A stretch of DNA of 64,000 nucleotides from Panax quinquefolius (Eukaryota > Streptophyta > Magnoliopsida > Apiales > Araliaceae): assembly GCA_020205615.1 (NCBI GenBank), contig CM035162.1:29924681-29988680 (forward strand). Direction: 5' to 3'. The position numbers and the translations under genes are program-made. Position 1 is the stretch's first letter. The number at the start of each line of letters is the position of its first letter. The notes beneath the pieces are model-generated. The model was not told where the DNA came from, did not search any database, and was given only the letters and a program-made list of their open reading frames with translations. Of the stretch, positions 1 to 11,753 are shown piece after piece.

Positions 1-9
1 CATCACAGT

Positions 10-21
10 TGGTATCAAAGC
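10..21 (+). other. Primer binding site of A (tRNA-iMet)
   Basis: TGGTATCAAAGC lies two bases after the LTR end and matches the plant initiator methionine tRNA 3' end with one mismatch. It marks where minus-strand cDNA synthesis would start. Confidence 0.82.
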
Positions 22-194
22 TTAAGTAAATGATCCCTGGCTGAGATGTGAGACAAGAACTAGGAGGGGAGAGACGGGGAATTCCTTCGCTAGTATGACC
101 TACCTAAGTTTATTTGGTATTTATTTGGTCGGTCAGAGTATAGGAATAATATGTGACATGTCAATTAACCCTTGTTTTGTGGCAGTATTTGAAA

Positions 195-1370
195 ATGACA
201 TCCGAGAATATTGAGAATAACAATGGAGCACAGGAGACCGTTGAGTCTCCACAGATCAATAATCAGGATAATGTGCATCAGGAAAGCGATACTCCTCATG
301 CAAAAAACACTGACCAAATGATGAACGATGGAATGTTCAGAGACTTTATGCAATTCATGCAACATTAGGCGAGAGCGGCTCCTGTCCAAAATATAGGTGG
401 AAACACAGGAAACTCTCGGACGGTCACCGCTAAACAGTTCAAGGAGCTGGGACCACCAGAGTTTATTGGAGAGCCAAAACCACTTAAGGCAGAAGCGTGG
501 ATAAAGCACATCACCAAGATATTTGATGTTTTGGGATGCTCCGAGGAGCAAAAGGTTCAATTTGCCACCTTTTTTTTTTTTGAGGAGAGGCGGATTCATG
601 GTGGAAATCCAGAAAGCGTACTCAACCCCGCCAGACTAAAGATGTCTTGGGAGAAGTTCAAGAACTATTCAACGACAAGTACTTTTCCCAAAGTATTCGT
701 CACATGAAAGAGGTAGAGTTCATCAAGTTAGAAAGGTAACAATACGACCGTGTCGCATGCGAAGCTAAGTTTGATGAGTTATCCCGGTTTGTGTCTCACT
801 TGGTTGACAATGAGGAGAAAATGACGCGGATGTTTCTAAGAGGTTTAAAACCCGAGATACGTCAATATCTAATTTCTCATAAACTGTGTTTGTATTCAGA
901 TGTTGTTAATAGGGCTCAGTTATTGAGCGCGATAACGAAGTCAACTCAACCAAGAGAAAGCGGTAAAGAAATGATAATACAAAGTGGTAGCGATCAATCG
1001 AAGCGGTGACAACAAACGTGGAGGGAATCAACATGTCAGAAATGGTAACCACTTCGGTGGTAATCATGGCCAAGACAGTAAAAATGGACATTTCAAGAAA
1101 AGGAGATTCAACAATGATGGAAAGACGTCAAAGACCAAAGACCATTGTATAAGGAAGGAGAACGACCACCTATCATATGCTTCAAATGCGGAGGGAGAGA
1201 CATATCACCCAAACCGCTAGATGCGATACCAAAGTGTGTTATAATTATGGAAGAGAATGTCACCTAGCCCGATTTTGTCGTGCACCAAAGACAAGTCCAG
1301 CTGGGATGGAGGCACCAAAGGCCATCCCAGAAAAGTCAAAACCGGTAGTTCAAGGGAGGCGTTTGTCGTA
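195..1370 (+). pseudogene. gag: A gag pseudogene
   Basis: Gag would form the retroelement particle and bind its RNA. The start ATG at 195 (MTSENIENNNG) follows the conserved TTTGAAA leader end and is the same start seen in D, E and G. The frame stops at 366-368 where E keeps a glutamine codon (CAACATCAG becomes CAACATTAG). A poly-T run near 570-584 has replaced a coding stretch and shifted the frame. The core capsid region survives at 791-1009 (SHLVDNEEKMTRMFLRGLKPEIRQ and following). Two zinc knuckles lie at about 1165-1285; the second reads CYNYGRECHLARFC, so its second cysteine is tyrosine. Non-functional. Confidence 0.85.
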
Positions 1371-1371
1371 A

Positions 1372-4300
1372 CCTCCCGAAAGTTAAAGGAACCGAACGAG
1401 GTTATCACGGGTAAGCTTATCATAAACTCTAGTGAAGTCTATACCTTATTTGATACTGGTTCTACCCATTCTTTTATTTCTCCTACTTGTGCTCAACGTT
1501 TAAATTTGACTCCTGAGAAATTAGACTTTGACTTATTGGTTGAAACTCCGTTGGGAGAAACCTTCATTAAATCCACTGTTTATAAGTCTTGTTTGATTCA
1601 AATTCCAGAATCGCACGTTATTCGTCGATCTTATTTCTTTAAAAATACTTGCATTTGATGCGATTCTAGGGATTGATTGGTTAACTACTCATCATGCTAA
1701 AATTGATTGTTGTCGTAAGGTTGTTAGCTTTTATATTCCTAATCAACCTATTATGTGAATTCAAGCGATAAAACCATTAAAATCAATCATGGTCATCTCA
1801 AGCCATAAAGCTATTCGTTTATTGAAAAACGGATGTCAAGCTTTCTTAGCTCGTGTCACAGATTTAAACAAAAATAAGTCAGATTTGAAAGATATTTCTA
1901 TTGTTAATAAATTTCCTGACGTATTCCCTGAAGAACTTCCCAGCCTACCCCCAGAGTGTGAAATTGAATTTTTTATCGACCTTGAACCCGGTTCAAAACC
2001 CATTTCCAAAGCCCCATATCGAATGGCTCCTATTGAACTTCAGGAGTTAAAGACCCAATTGCAAGAATTGTTAGACATCGGTTTCATTTGTCTTAGTACG
2101 TCTCCTTGGGGTGTTTCTGTTCTATTCGTGAAGAAGAATGATGGAAGTATGCGACTTTGTATTGATTATCGGGAGTTGAATCATGTCACCATCAAAAAAT
2201 AGGTACCCATTGCCTCGCATTGATGACTGTTTTTGACGGTTGAAAGGTGCAAATTCTTTTCAAAGATTGATCTTTCTTTCCGAATATCATCGGTTGAAGA
2301 TTAAAACCGATGACATTCCAAAGATCGCTTTCGAGAACTCCCCAGACGGGCATTATTAATTCTTAGTCATGTCTTTTGGATTGACTAATGCTCACGTCGC
2401 TTTCATGGATATGATGAACCGAGTATTCAAGGAATATTTAGATCACTTTGTGGTCGTCTTTATTGATAACATTCTCATATACTCCAAAACCCGTGAAGAC
2501 CATGAGCAACACCTGAGGCTGATACTCCAAAAACTTCATGAAAATAAGCTATATGCCAAGTTGAAGAAATTCGAGTTCGCTCGAGGAAGTCAGATTCCTT
2601 GGACACATGATATCAAATCATGGGATATCATTGACCCGATAAAGATCAAGCAATTCAAAGCCGAGCAACCTAAATCGATGGATCAAGCACGTAGTTTTCT
2701 GGCTTAAATTTGGTTATTATCGGAGATTTGTAGAAGGGTTTTCTCGAATCGCTACTCCATTAATTCAAATTTGACTCAAAAGATACGAAATTTAGTTGGA
2801 GCGAGGAATGTGAGAAGAGTTTTCAAGAACTCAAGAGGAGACTCATTTCAAAGACTGCTCGACAATACCATCCGGCTCGGAGGGATTTGTCATCTATGAT
2901 GATGCTTCGTGCAAAAGGTTAGGATGTGTTCTCATGCAACATGGGAAAGTCATAGCTTATGCCTCACGATAACTCAAAGAATATGAGAGGAATTATCTTA
3001 CTCATGATCTGAGAGTGGCCACCGTTTTTTTGGCTTAAGATTTGGAGGCATTACTTGTATGGAGAGAAGGTGGAGATCTATACGGATCATAAAAGCCTCA
3101 AATATTTCCTTCACTCAAAAGGAACTCAACACGCAAGAACGACGTATGGCTCGAAATATTGAAAGATTATGATCATACCATCTAATACCATCCTGTAAAA
3201 GCGAATGTAGTAGCTGATGCATTGAGTAGAAGATTAAATGCGGGTACGAGTGCATTATTGTCAACGCAAATGCCCATTTTATATGACTTACAAAGGATGG
3301 AGATAGAGTTAAAGACTCCAGGGACCCATGTGATGATGGCGAATATACGAGTAGAACCGACTTTAATCGATAAAGTTAAAGTATAAAATTATGATGGAGG
3401 CGGACAACACACCGTTTGCAATCCATCCTGGGAGTACCATAATGTATCGTGATCTTTGACATACATTTTGGTGGAGCAATATGAAGAGAGAGTTAGCGGA
3501 GTTTATCTCAAAGTGTTTAACTTGTCAACGAGTCAAGGCGGAGCATTAAGTACCAAAAGGTCCATTGCAACCACTTCAAATTCCAGAATGGAAGTGGGAG
3601 CACATTATCATGGATTTTGTTACTGGTCTTCCCAAGGTTTCTCAAGGTATGGATGCAATTTGGGTCATTATTGATAGATTGACCAAGTCTGCTCATTTCC
3701 TACCTATACGAGAAACTTATACACTTGAACGTCTTGCTTGTATGTACATAAACGAGATTGTAAGAATGCATGGTATGCCGGTATCCATAGTTTCTGATCG
3801 AGACCCAAGATTCACTTCAAGATTTTGGGTTAGTTTGTAAATAGCTATGGGCACGAATTTACGATTTAGCTCTAAGATATCATCCTCGCAGACGGGAGGA
3901 AATGAGAGGACTATTCAAACTCTTGAAGATTTATTAAGACTCGTGGTCCTTAACTTCAAAGGAAGTTGGGACAAGTTCTTACCATTGGTGGAGTTTTCCA
4001 CAACAACAATTATCAAGCTAGTATTGGTATGACTCCATTTGAGGCGTTGTATGGAAGAAAGTGTCGATTCTCCAAAGATCTTTGGGATGAGGTGGGTGAA
4101 GCAACGTTGTTGGGACCGGATTTGGTACGTATGACTACGGAAAATATTCAAACGATCCGATAACATATAAAACCTCACAAGATCGAAAAGAGTTATGCCG
4201 ATCTTCATCGAAAAGGACATGGAATTCAATATCAAGATCATGTGTTGTTACGTGTTGCTCCATGGAAAGGAGTTACGAGATTTGGAAAGAGAGGAAAGCT

Positions 4301-4649
4301 CAATCCTCGATTCATTGGCCCATTTTAATCCTCGATCGAGTAGGGCGTGGCCTATAGACTCGTCTTACCTCCAAGTATGTCTCGTGTTCATAACATTTTT
4401 CACATATCTATGTTACGTAAATATGTGAAAGACCCGAACCATATTATTGAATTAGAACGAGACGAGATAGAGGAAGATTTAACGTATGAAGAGTTACCTG
4501 TTAAAATCTTGGATACGAAGGATCATATTCTACGCTCTAAAGTTATACCTCAAGTCAAAGTTTTGTGGAAAAACCACGATGTTGAGGAAATGACCTGGGA
4601 GTTAGAATCTGAAATGAAATCAAGGTATCCTCACATCTTTGATATACCA
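1372..4649 (+). pseudogene. pol: A pol pseudogene (protease-RT-RNase H-integrase)
   Basis: Protease carries DTGS at 1452-1463. RT begins near 1900 ([17 protein letters not shown]) and continues in a second frame at 2369-2560, where the catalytic box reads FIDNIL: the second aspartate is asparagine (2468-2470). RNase H traces run about 2870-3250 and end with a VADALSRR motif. The integrase core is at 3565-3840, with catalytic aspartates at 3613 (MDFVTGLP) and 3796 ([10 protein letters not shown]). The C-terminal part (3966-4163, 4347-4682) includes the SRVHNIFHISMLRKYV block. Many frameshifts; a stop falls after VTIKK at 2200. The last coding bases run straight into the LTR because the polypurine tract is gone. 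Confidence 0.88.
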
Positions 4650-5556
4650 GGTAAGACCCCAACTTTTATGAATAAAGAATAATTTTCTCGAAATATATTT
4701 TTGAATATTATGGTGTGGATTTGATATAATGTTATAGTTGTGGGTAATATTTACAAATTTTGCAAAGTAAGCAAGTTGTTATATAATATTCGATTGGTGG
4801 GGAATATTCGTTTTAACAGGGGAATATTCATGACGATCAAGCACAATCATTGGTGGACCCCACAACGGAAGTATTATCATAGTTAGAAAAGCTTGCGAAT
4901 TATCTTTTATAAAAATAACTACGAAAGTGTTACCGATTAAACCGTTGAACTACCCGGTAGTAAAAAGTAAAGCGATGTCGCGTGGTTGCATAGTAGTACA
5001 CTCAGTATTAATTATTGATGCTTACGTGAGAAGTCACCCGTTATACTCAATTATTGCTATAGTAATTGCTACATCTTATCTCTTATATTATCGATTCAAT
5101 TATTGTCATAAAGATATCATCTCGCATTATATTTATTATTGTTAAATCAATAATTGAGATTTAAAAGTTATTCATATTATTATTTGTAATATCGACAATG
5201 TCTAGTAAGTTACATCGAGGAGAGGTTTGGTCACTAATCAATTGCGCCAATAAGGAGAAATCCTTATCTGAAAGCCCCTCTTTCCTTGGAACGACCTAGT
5301 TGTTAAATATTGTGAGTTATAATATTAATGATGAATAAGTTGTGTTGATTAAAGATGAATTTGATAGTTCCATTGTGTTGGGATTATTACTGTTAGTGGA
5401 ATCGACATCTATTCCGATGATAATTGATGTATGGGTTATATTGATAAATCAGGAAATTTATCGGATAAATGAGCAATTAATTGCTACTAATTCACATGCT
5501 TATATAACTATTTGTTCACATGTGTGTATTATTGAATCACATTCTTGTACTATTAG
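4650..5556 (+). repeat. A 3' LTR, first part (interrupted by B)
   Basis: The LTR opens GTAAGACCCCAACTTTTATG, matching the G 3' LTR start (TGTAAGACC) with the first base changed. It matches 53683-54420 across U3, including the block at 5215-5300 (gagaggtttggtcac, aaatccttatc, gaacgacctag). It stops at 5556 where B begins and resumes at 16939. The two parts total about 2.67 kb, close to the 2.62 kb of the intact B 3' LTR. Confidence 0.85.
5552..5556. repeat. Left target-site duplication of B
   Basis: attag precedes the B 5' LTR; its partner gttag is at 16939-16943. One base differs. Confidence 0.65.
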
Positions 5557-6057
5557 TGTGAGACCCTAGATTTTATGAATAAAGATTTAATTTTTTCAAA
5601 ATATTTGTTTTTAATATTATGGTGTGGATTTGAGATAATGTTATAGTTATGGGTAGTATTTATAAATTTTGCAAAGTATGCAAGTTATCATATTATATTC
5701 GATTGGTCGGGAAATATTTTATCAGGGAATATTCGTGCAACGGAACAATCATTGGTGGACCCCACAACGGAATTATTGTCTGATTGAGAAAACGACAAAA
5801 ATATTTTATGAAAATAACTATGAATTTTTACCGTTAATCTTTGTTGAACTACTCTGGTAGTAAAAGTACGATGTCATGTGAGTAGTTGCGTAGTAGACAC
5901 GGTATTGATTATTGATGCTTACGTTATAAGACACTCAGTTTTGTTTTATTGGTATTATTAATGTAATAAAATAGAATACTTTTATAAAGTTATTCTATAA
6001 ATAGAATATATTATATTTTATTATGCATAGTATTGCATAGTGCCTGCATAGTATTTT
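5557..6057 (+). repeat. B 5' LTR, part 1 (U3 start)
   Basis: Starts TGTGAGACCCTAGATTTTAT, like the B 3' LTR at 14319. The AT-rich U3 contains short GCATAGT repeats (6023-6053). It is interrupted at 6057 by the antisense solo LTR C and resumes at 9516. Confidence 0.85.
6053..6057. repeat. Target-site duplication of C (left copy)
   Basis: atttt; the right copy gtttt is at 9516-9520. The empty site in the B 3' LTR reads tagttttttgcat near 14830-14840. Confidence 0.6.
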
Positions 6058-6779
6058 TGTGACAACCCCAAAATAGGTCCATTCCATCCAACCCATTCTG
6101 AGTCGCCAAATACATGGTACAGAAAACAACTACAACTTTATTACAACAATTGTCATGCAAAATACAACAACATATATGCTGTGAGTTTGGATACAAATAT
6201 ATACCAACTGTGACTCTCATCCCAACCTTGGATAACACATCACAATGACACCTTACATAAAGGTATAGTCAAAAATTGTTACCAAATATAACTACTAAAT
6301 GATGACCACTGCTCTTTATTCTCATTACCCCGCCAATTCAAATATTTACACTCTTATTACGAAAGGAATTGTGAAGCAAAAGGGTGAGCACAACTAGCTC
6401 AATAAAGAATATCATGACTAAAAATAATTAAATTATCAATAGCCTTCATCAGTAATAAATCAGAGATTTAGAACATATGGTAGATGATAAAACTTTTCAA
6501 CCATAGTTGTAGCGGAATAAGCAATCCATTAGAAGAGTCAAATAGGCTATAAAGTCTACTATCTTCTCCACATTAAAAGTCCACCAACAGTGTTTTATCC
6601 CTGTAAAATCACTCAACAGTTCCTTTCCACAATTATATGAACAACTCATAATCATAATTGTGATTCTAAATTCCTCTTCACATCCAGAACGAAGATAATT
6701 TTCATCACATGTCTTTACCTGAAACATCAAAGATCATGGTTATACCAAATCACAGTTCCTGTTTATAATAATACAAACA

Positions 6780-7060
6780 ATTTCATCTTTGCACTACGAG
6801 CCAAAGATATTCATCAACAGACCATCTTTGCACTACAGGCCAAAGATATTCAACAACAGGTCATCTTTGCACTACGGACCAAAGATATTCAACAACAATT
6901 CATCTTTGCACTACAGGCCAAAGATATTCATCAACGGTTCATATTTTCACTACAGGCCAATTATATTAATATCTCAAAGAAATATATAATCATTTCAGAA
7001 TTTATATAAACAATAATTATAACCATGTTGATCAATTCACCTTTGCACTTAAGCTAAAGA
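6780..7060 (-). repeat. Tandem repeat in C LTR, ~40-bp unit
   Basis: Five to six imperfect units built from cwtctttgcactac followed by gccaaagatattcaw. The same unit is expanded to about 15 copies in F's LTRs. In the sense direction of C it lies downstream of the TATA box, so it would be transcribed. Confidence 0.8.
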
Positions 7061-7319
7061 TATTCAATTATAAATTCAATGGTCATGATCATACCAAATA
7101 CAATTCAACTTTTTACCACCGCCAAAGAGAACCCTACCATGATCATACCAATAATCTACCCATCTTTATACTCAAGTGAAAGAGAATTTCAACATCGGGG
7201 TTATAAAATGTTATATATGATAATAAAATCAATATAATCAATATATAGTTTTAATCTCCAGAGTAATATTCATTAATCAACTATAATTTGGTTAGAAAAA
7301 GAAACCAATTTTGTAGTGA

Positions 7320-7358
7320 ATAGTAACTCGTGAATAGTAACTCATGAATAGTAACCCT
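7320..7358 (-). repeat. GTGAATAGTAAC minisatellite in C
   Basis: Three copies of gtgaatagtaactc-type units in a row. Related units occur in F, G and the 62226-62380 array. Confidence 0.75.
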
Positions 7359-8295
7359 AACACAAAAAGGTAGAAATTCCACAATAAAATCCATACCAAT
7401 ATTTCGGTATAATGATATTGAAAGAATAACATTTCTTAAACTTATAAACAATTTATTTTAATTGTTTACACTTTACTAAATAATGCATTTAATCATCATA
7501 AAATGCCAAACTTATAAGATTTCATCACCAATAACCAAAACCCTCATCAAAAATCTGCATATACCACATAAATAATTCTCAAGCCATAAAATCATATTTT
7601 CCAATTTTCTTCCTTCACATAACATATTTAACTCATTTATTCATAACTAGTCAATTTTTGTGAAAAATACCAAATCAATTCTAAAAATATTTCTTTTTTG
7701 GGATTTAGTTGAATATAATCCCATATTGAACATATATTTTTCTTAGAATATTTAAAATTCATTTACTATTTTTTATATGGCCAAAAACAATTAGAATATT
7801 TAGACATTTATCATAAATTATAATTTTATCCAAAAATTCCGAAATTCACAGAGTACACTGATATTATATAGATGTACTCCCAATAAAAATTTCATTAATT
7901 TTGGAGTTAACCATAAGGAATTATAAGCGATTACTTTTAAAATAGTCTTTTCTCATAAAATTCATAACTCTTAATCTATACATCCAAAAATCACCATTTT
8001 TGGACACAATCAATAACACTCATCAACATATCATTTCAAAGTTTTCCAGAATTTTTTGAAGGTCAGAAGAAGTACGAACTGAAAAAATATAATAACCCTT
8101 AAAATCCTTTACTATCCCTTACCTCAAAAAAGAAAAGACTTAATTGGATATCGGATATATGATTTGAAGGAAACTTGCACTGATGAATATCAACTCACCA
8201 AGTATCTAAATACTCACAAAATACACTCAATAATCTAGAGAAAGAAAGAGAGAAAACTTGTTTCTGGTGTGATTTTCAATTCTAACTTAGCCCTC

Positions 8296-8303
8296 TATTT
8301 ATA
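8296..8303 (-). promoter_or_regulatory. TATA box of LTR C
   Basis: TATTTATA on the + strand (TATAAATA in the LTR's sense), followed in the sense direction by an AG-rich stretch (agagaaagaaagag near 8236-8253). Position and context match the other LTR promoters here. Confidence 0.6.
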
Positions 8304-9805
8304 GGAAAATTTTAGTGAGACTTGACTGCAAACCGATGGCTTTACTACCGCTAATATTCCCACCCACCACATTTGAAATAAAAGTCAGCACATTTCTTCG
8401 CCAACCATAAGTGGGGCCCACTCAATTCTAGAATTTTCCACCAAAATCATTTATAAACCTAAGTTCTGAATCAGTCACCTCTTAGAATTCATAAAAAATC
8501 ATACGTTCATTTTTAACGGTTCAAAATTTGTGGACATATACTTAACTTATATATGTATAACATATCCAAAAATTACAACGATCCAACGATTCGGATTAAA
8601 AATTATAACTCACATAATATATCTCAAAAATTTGGTTTAATTTTTAATACCTTCATTTCGACAAAAATCTTGGTAAAATACCTCAACATTAATTCCTTCA
8701 TTTATAACCACATAAATAAATCCATCATTTATATCCATATCAAATAAATATTTTCTTATCATATAAATCAATAATTAATTATTCACAAATAATATTACGT
8801 AATCATAATTATAACAACTAGGCCATTCCCTGGAAGAGGGGGCTTTCAATAAGAATTCTCTCTCATGGCGGCGCAATTAGGTGACCAAACCTCTCCTTGA
8901 TGTAGAACTTTCTAGACATTGCCAATAATGCTATCTAATAATATTATTCAAATAATATGAATTATTGATCCGATAATGAGAAATATCATGCGTTGATAAT
9001 TATTGAAACAACAATAATATAAAATATCAACGCAAAGAACTATTGAATCAATAAAATAAAATATTGAGCAATAATTACCGTGTAAAAATATTGAGTAGTG
9101 CCTTTCACGTAAGAATCAATAATTCAAAAATATTGTGTAATACCGTGTGCTACTGTGCAACAACGCGTATTACTTTATTTTACCAACGGGGTATTCCAAC
9201 AGTGTTAACGGTAACGATTACGCCGTTATTTATAAAAAACTTAATTTTGTCGTTTTCTTCATCCGAAGCGTTATTACATTATGGGGCCCATTAATTGGTC
9301 ATTGCTGTCAATATTTAATATTCCCTACGGAAAGAATATTCTACGACCAAACGAATATTTCCCCACAACAATGAATATTTTATAACCACTTGTGTATTTT
9401 GAAAAAAAATTCATATATCACCCTTTAACTTTAACTTTTATCAATTTAACCATTTCTTGAATAGTAATTATAAGAAAAATTGAATACTTTTATTTCATAA
9501 AATTAGGGTCTTACAGTTTTGCATAGTAAAATCTTTTTATATAAAATGTAATACTTTTATAAAGTTATCTGTTTTATTAGACAATAATTAGAATATATTA
9601 TATTTTATTATGCATAGTGTTTGCATAGTGCTCAGATAGTGTTTGCATAGTAAAATCTTTTATAAAATTATTTGTTTTATTAGATTATAAATAGAATATA
9701 TTATATTTTATTTAAAAGATTTTACTTTAAATATGGACCGTCAGATTAAAAGTAAATCAATCTGGACCCGTTCATGAGTTAGTTTCTTATCTTGGTCCAT
9801 TTTTC

Positions 9806-9813
9806 TATAAATA
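9806..9813 (+). promoter_or_regulatory. TATA box of B 5' LTR
   Basis: TATAAATA followed by gaagctcattccttcatt and a purine/CT-rich leader (ctctagagagagaaac). The same context recurs in the A, B 3', G, E, H and I LTRs. Confidence 0.7.
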
Positions 9814-10002
9814 GAAGCTCATTCCTTCATTATTTTTACTTAATTCTTTGAAACTCTAGAGAGAGAAACTATATAGAGAAATAAGAAAAGTATTCTCGCT
9901 ACTTCACTACTTCTATATCCGAGACTTTCTTCTTCTAAGGTAGGGAATATTATTTGTTGTACTCGTAAGGGGTGTTATTCTTTTTTGTATTCATGAAGAG
10001 AA

Positions 10003-10460
10003 CTTATGTTATTCCATTCTTTATTATTCTGTTGGAATAACCTGTATACGCGGGCTACCCTATACTTGGTGACATTCTTCTATTATTCCATTCTTTATTA
10101 TTACATTTGGAATATCCTATTATGCGTTTTACATTGGACCGATTCCGCTTCTTTATTATCGTTAGAATATTACGCTCATGCGACGGACTGGTTAATCTTT
10201 ATTATTATTACATTGGAATATCCGTATGCATTTTTTTCTGTCCGGACACGATTCATACTTATTAGTATTCATTGGAATAACATGTTCATGCAAGTACCGC
10301 ATGCATGGTGATTTCGTTGTTATTTCATTCTTTATTATTCATTTGGAACATCCCGCCGGCATAATTTTTCCGACATGGTTCCGTTATTTAGTGTTCGTTG
10401 AATAACATGTCTCTGCAAGTAACCGCATGCATGGTGATTTCTTTTGTTATTCCATTCTTT
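10003..10460 (+). repeat. Hairpin array in B 5' LTR leader
   Basis: About seven degenerate units of roughly 60-65 bp. Units carry the inverted pair TTATTCCA ... TGGAATAA around a ttctttattatt loop, alternating with gcatgc-containing spacers. It begins about 200 bp after the TATA box, so it would sit in the 5' leader of the RNA. Confidence 0.7.
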
Positions 10461-11568
10461 ATTATACTCGGTTGGTTAAAGTTTTGACTTCTATACTCCA
10501 TGAAATTAATGGAATATCCTTGATAATTCAAGGCTTCATCCAAAGATATCTTTTCATGGAAATATTCTTACGAGTATTCTTGAATTTTACTCTACAAAGC
10601 AAATATCATGTTGACAATTTGGACGTTATTGGTTCTGGACAAATTAATTCTTGAACTTGTTTTATTGAATTCTTATATCATTGTCATCATCCTCATGTTT
10701 ATATTTTTTGAAAGTCATCTATATTCTGATAGTGCATAGATTGACTTGGTATGATTATGACCGAGGATTATTCGGTGTAATCATAACCGTAATGTTACAA
10801 ATGATGTGGAAAAAAGTTCTCATTAGCCCGTAGTGCATTGATGGACAGATTTTGGTATGATTATGGCTATGGATTCTCTTTGGTCGAAAGTAAAGATGAA
10901 AATTTTTTATGGCATGATCGGGACCGTTGATGAAAAAACATGATTATCTTTAGCAGAAGTGCATGGATAATTCGTGGTCGTGATACTAAAGAATATCCTC
11001 GGCACAGTAGTGCAGGATGATTTGATGATGTGGATTATTTATTAAAATTTGAGTCAAATGATAAAAGTCATGAAAAACCTTTTAAATCATAGAAGATAGT
11101 AGATTTTATTCTCTACTTGACTCTTTTAATGGATTGCTTGTTCCACGCGCAGTTAAACTTGATGTTTGTTATATTGTATCAATTTAACTTTGTTTAAGGC
11201 TAATGATAATTTATTACGCATTATCTTAGTCATAATATTTCTTCTTGGGCTAGTTGAGCTCACCCTTTCTTTCTTTGTTCTCTTGAGGAAATGAGAACGA
11301 ATGGGACTAGTCGGGGAACAGAGTGATGGTCCTAGATGGTGCATTAGTAGTCCTCACTATTCTGTGAAATAGTGTGATAATAAATGTAATGAGGTCTCCA
11401 TTGAGTTTGTATACTCTCTAGAGGACAGTATTTGTATTAAAACTCACAGCCTATGTTTTGTCGTATTTTACACGACTGTTGTATAATTAAGTTTGTATTT
11501 GAATTCTGTACCATGTATTTGGCGACTCAAGATGGGTGATGTATACCTAATTTTGGGGGCATCACAGT

Positions 11569-11580
11569 TGGTATCAAAGA
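11569..11580 (+). other. Primer binding site of B
   Basis: TGGTATCAAAGA two bases after the LTR end; the last base differs from A's site. Confidence 0.78.
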
Positions 11581-11753
11581 TTAGGGATATGATCCATGGC
11601 TAAGATGTGAGACTAGAACTAGGAGGGGAGAGACGGGGAATTCCTTCGCTAGTATGACCTACCTAAGTTTATTTGATATTTAATTGGTTGGTCAGAGTAT
11701 AAGGATAATATGTGATATGTTATTTAACCCTTGTTTTGTGGCAGTATTTGAAA

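Larger units (their letters stand above)
1..4649 (+). mobile_element. Element A: Ty3/gypsy internal region (5' LTR mostly off-window)
   Basis: Bases 1-7 are the last bases of a 5' LTR ending in TCACA, followed directly by a primer binding site, a leader of about 170 bp, gag and pol. The order gag, protease, RT, RNase H, integrase identifies Ty3/gypsy. The integrase tail (4347-4640) has the VKVLW..H.VEEMTWELE arrangement known from Tekay/Del chromoviruses. The 3' LTR begins near 4650 but has been split by element B. Many stops and frameshifts show the copy is dead. Family and order are read from the sequence; the Tekay assignment is from motif memory. Confidence 0.88.
6058..9515 (-). mobile_element. 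Element C: antisense solo LTR inside B's 5' LTR
   Basis: Reads TGTGACAACCCCAAAATAGG at the left and AGGGTCTTACA at the right, the reverse of a TGTAAGACCCT...TCACA LTR. No internal region or second LTR is present, so it is a solo LTR of about 3.46 kb. Flanking bases atttt (6053-6057) and gttt(t) (9516-9520) are a near target duplication. B's 3' LTR shows the unoccupied site at about 14831. It shares its first 60 bases and the caaagatattcatcaac repeat with F's LTRs, but keeps a block (about 7430-8130) that F lacks. Confidence 0.85.
9516..11566 (+). repeat. B 5' LTR, part 2
   Basis: Resumes gttttgcatagtaaaatctt after C and runs to GGGGGCATCACA. It contains the U3 motif atatggaccgtcagatt (9732-9748), the TATA box, a hairpin array (about 10003-10460), a gtagtgcat..gattatgacc repeat region (10725-11020) and the shared U5 end (tgtaccatgtatttggcgac). 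Confidence 0.85.

Noticed and set aside
165..599. 144-codon antisense frame opposite A gag, and 29295-29711 opposite E gag
   Set aside because: Mirror frames of gag in the conserved region; the gag direction has the recognisable domains.
1257..4682. Endogenous pararetrovirus (caulimovirid) origin for the pol region
   Set aside because: Integrase follows RNase H, and LTRs, tRNA primer site and polypurine tracts are present, all of Ty3/gypsy type; no movement-protein region was seen.
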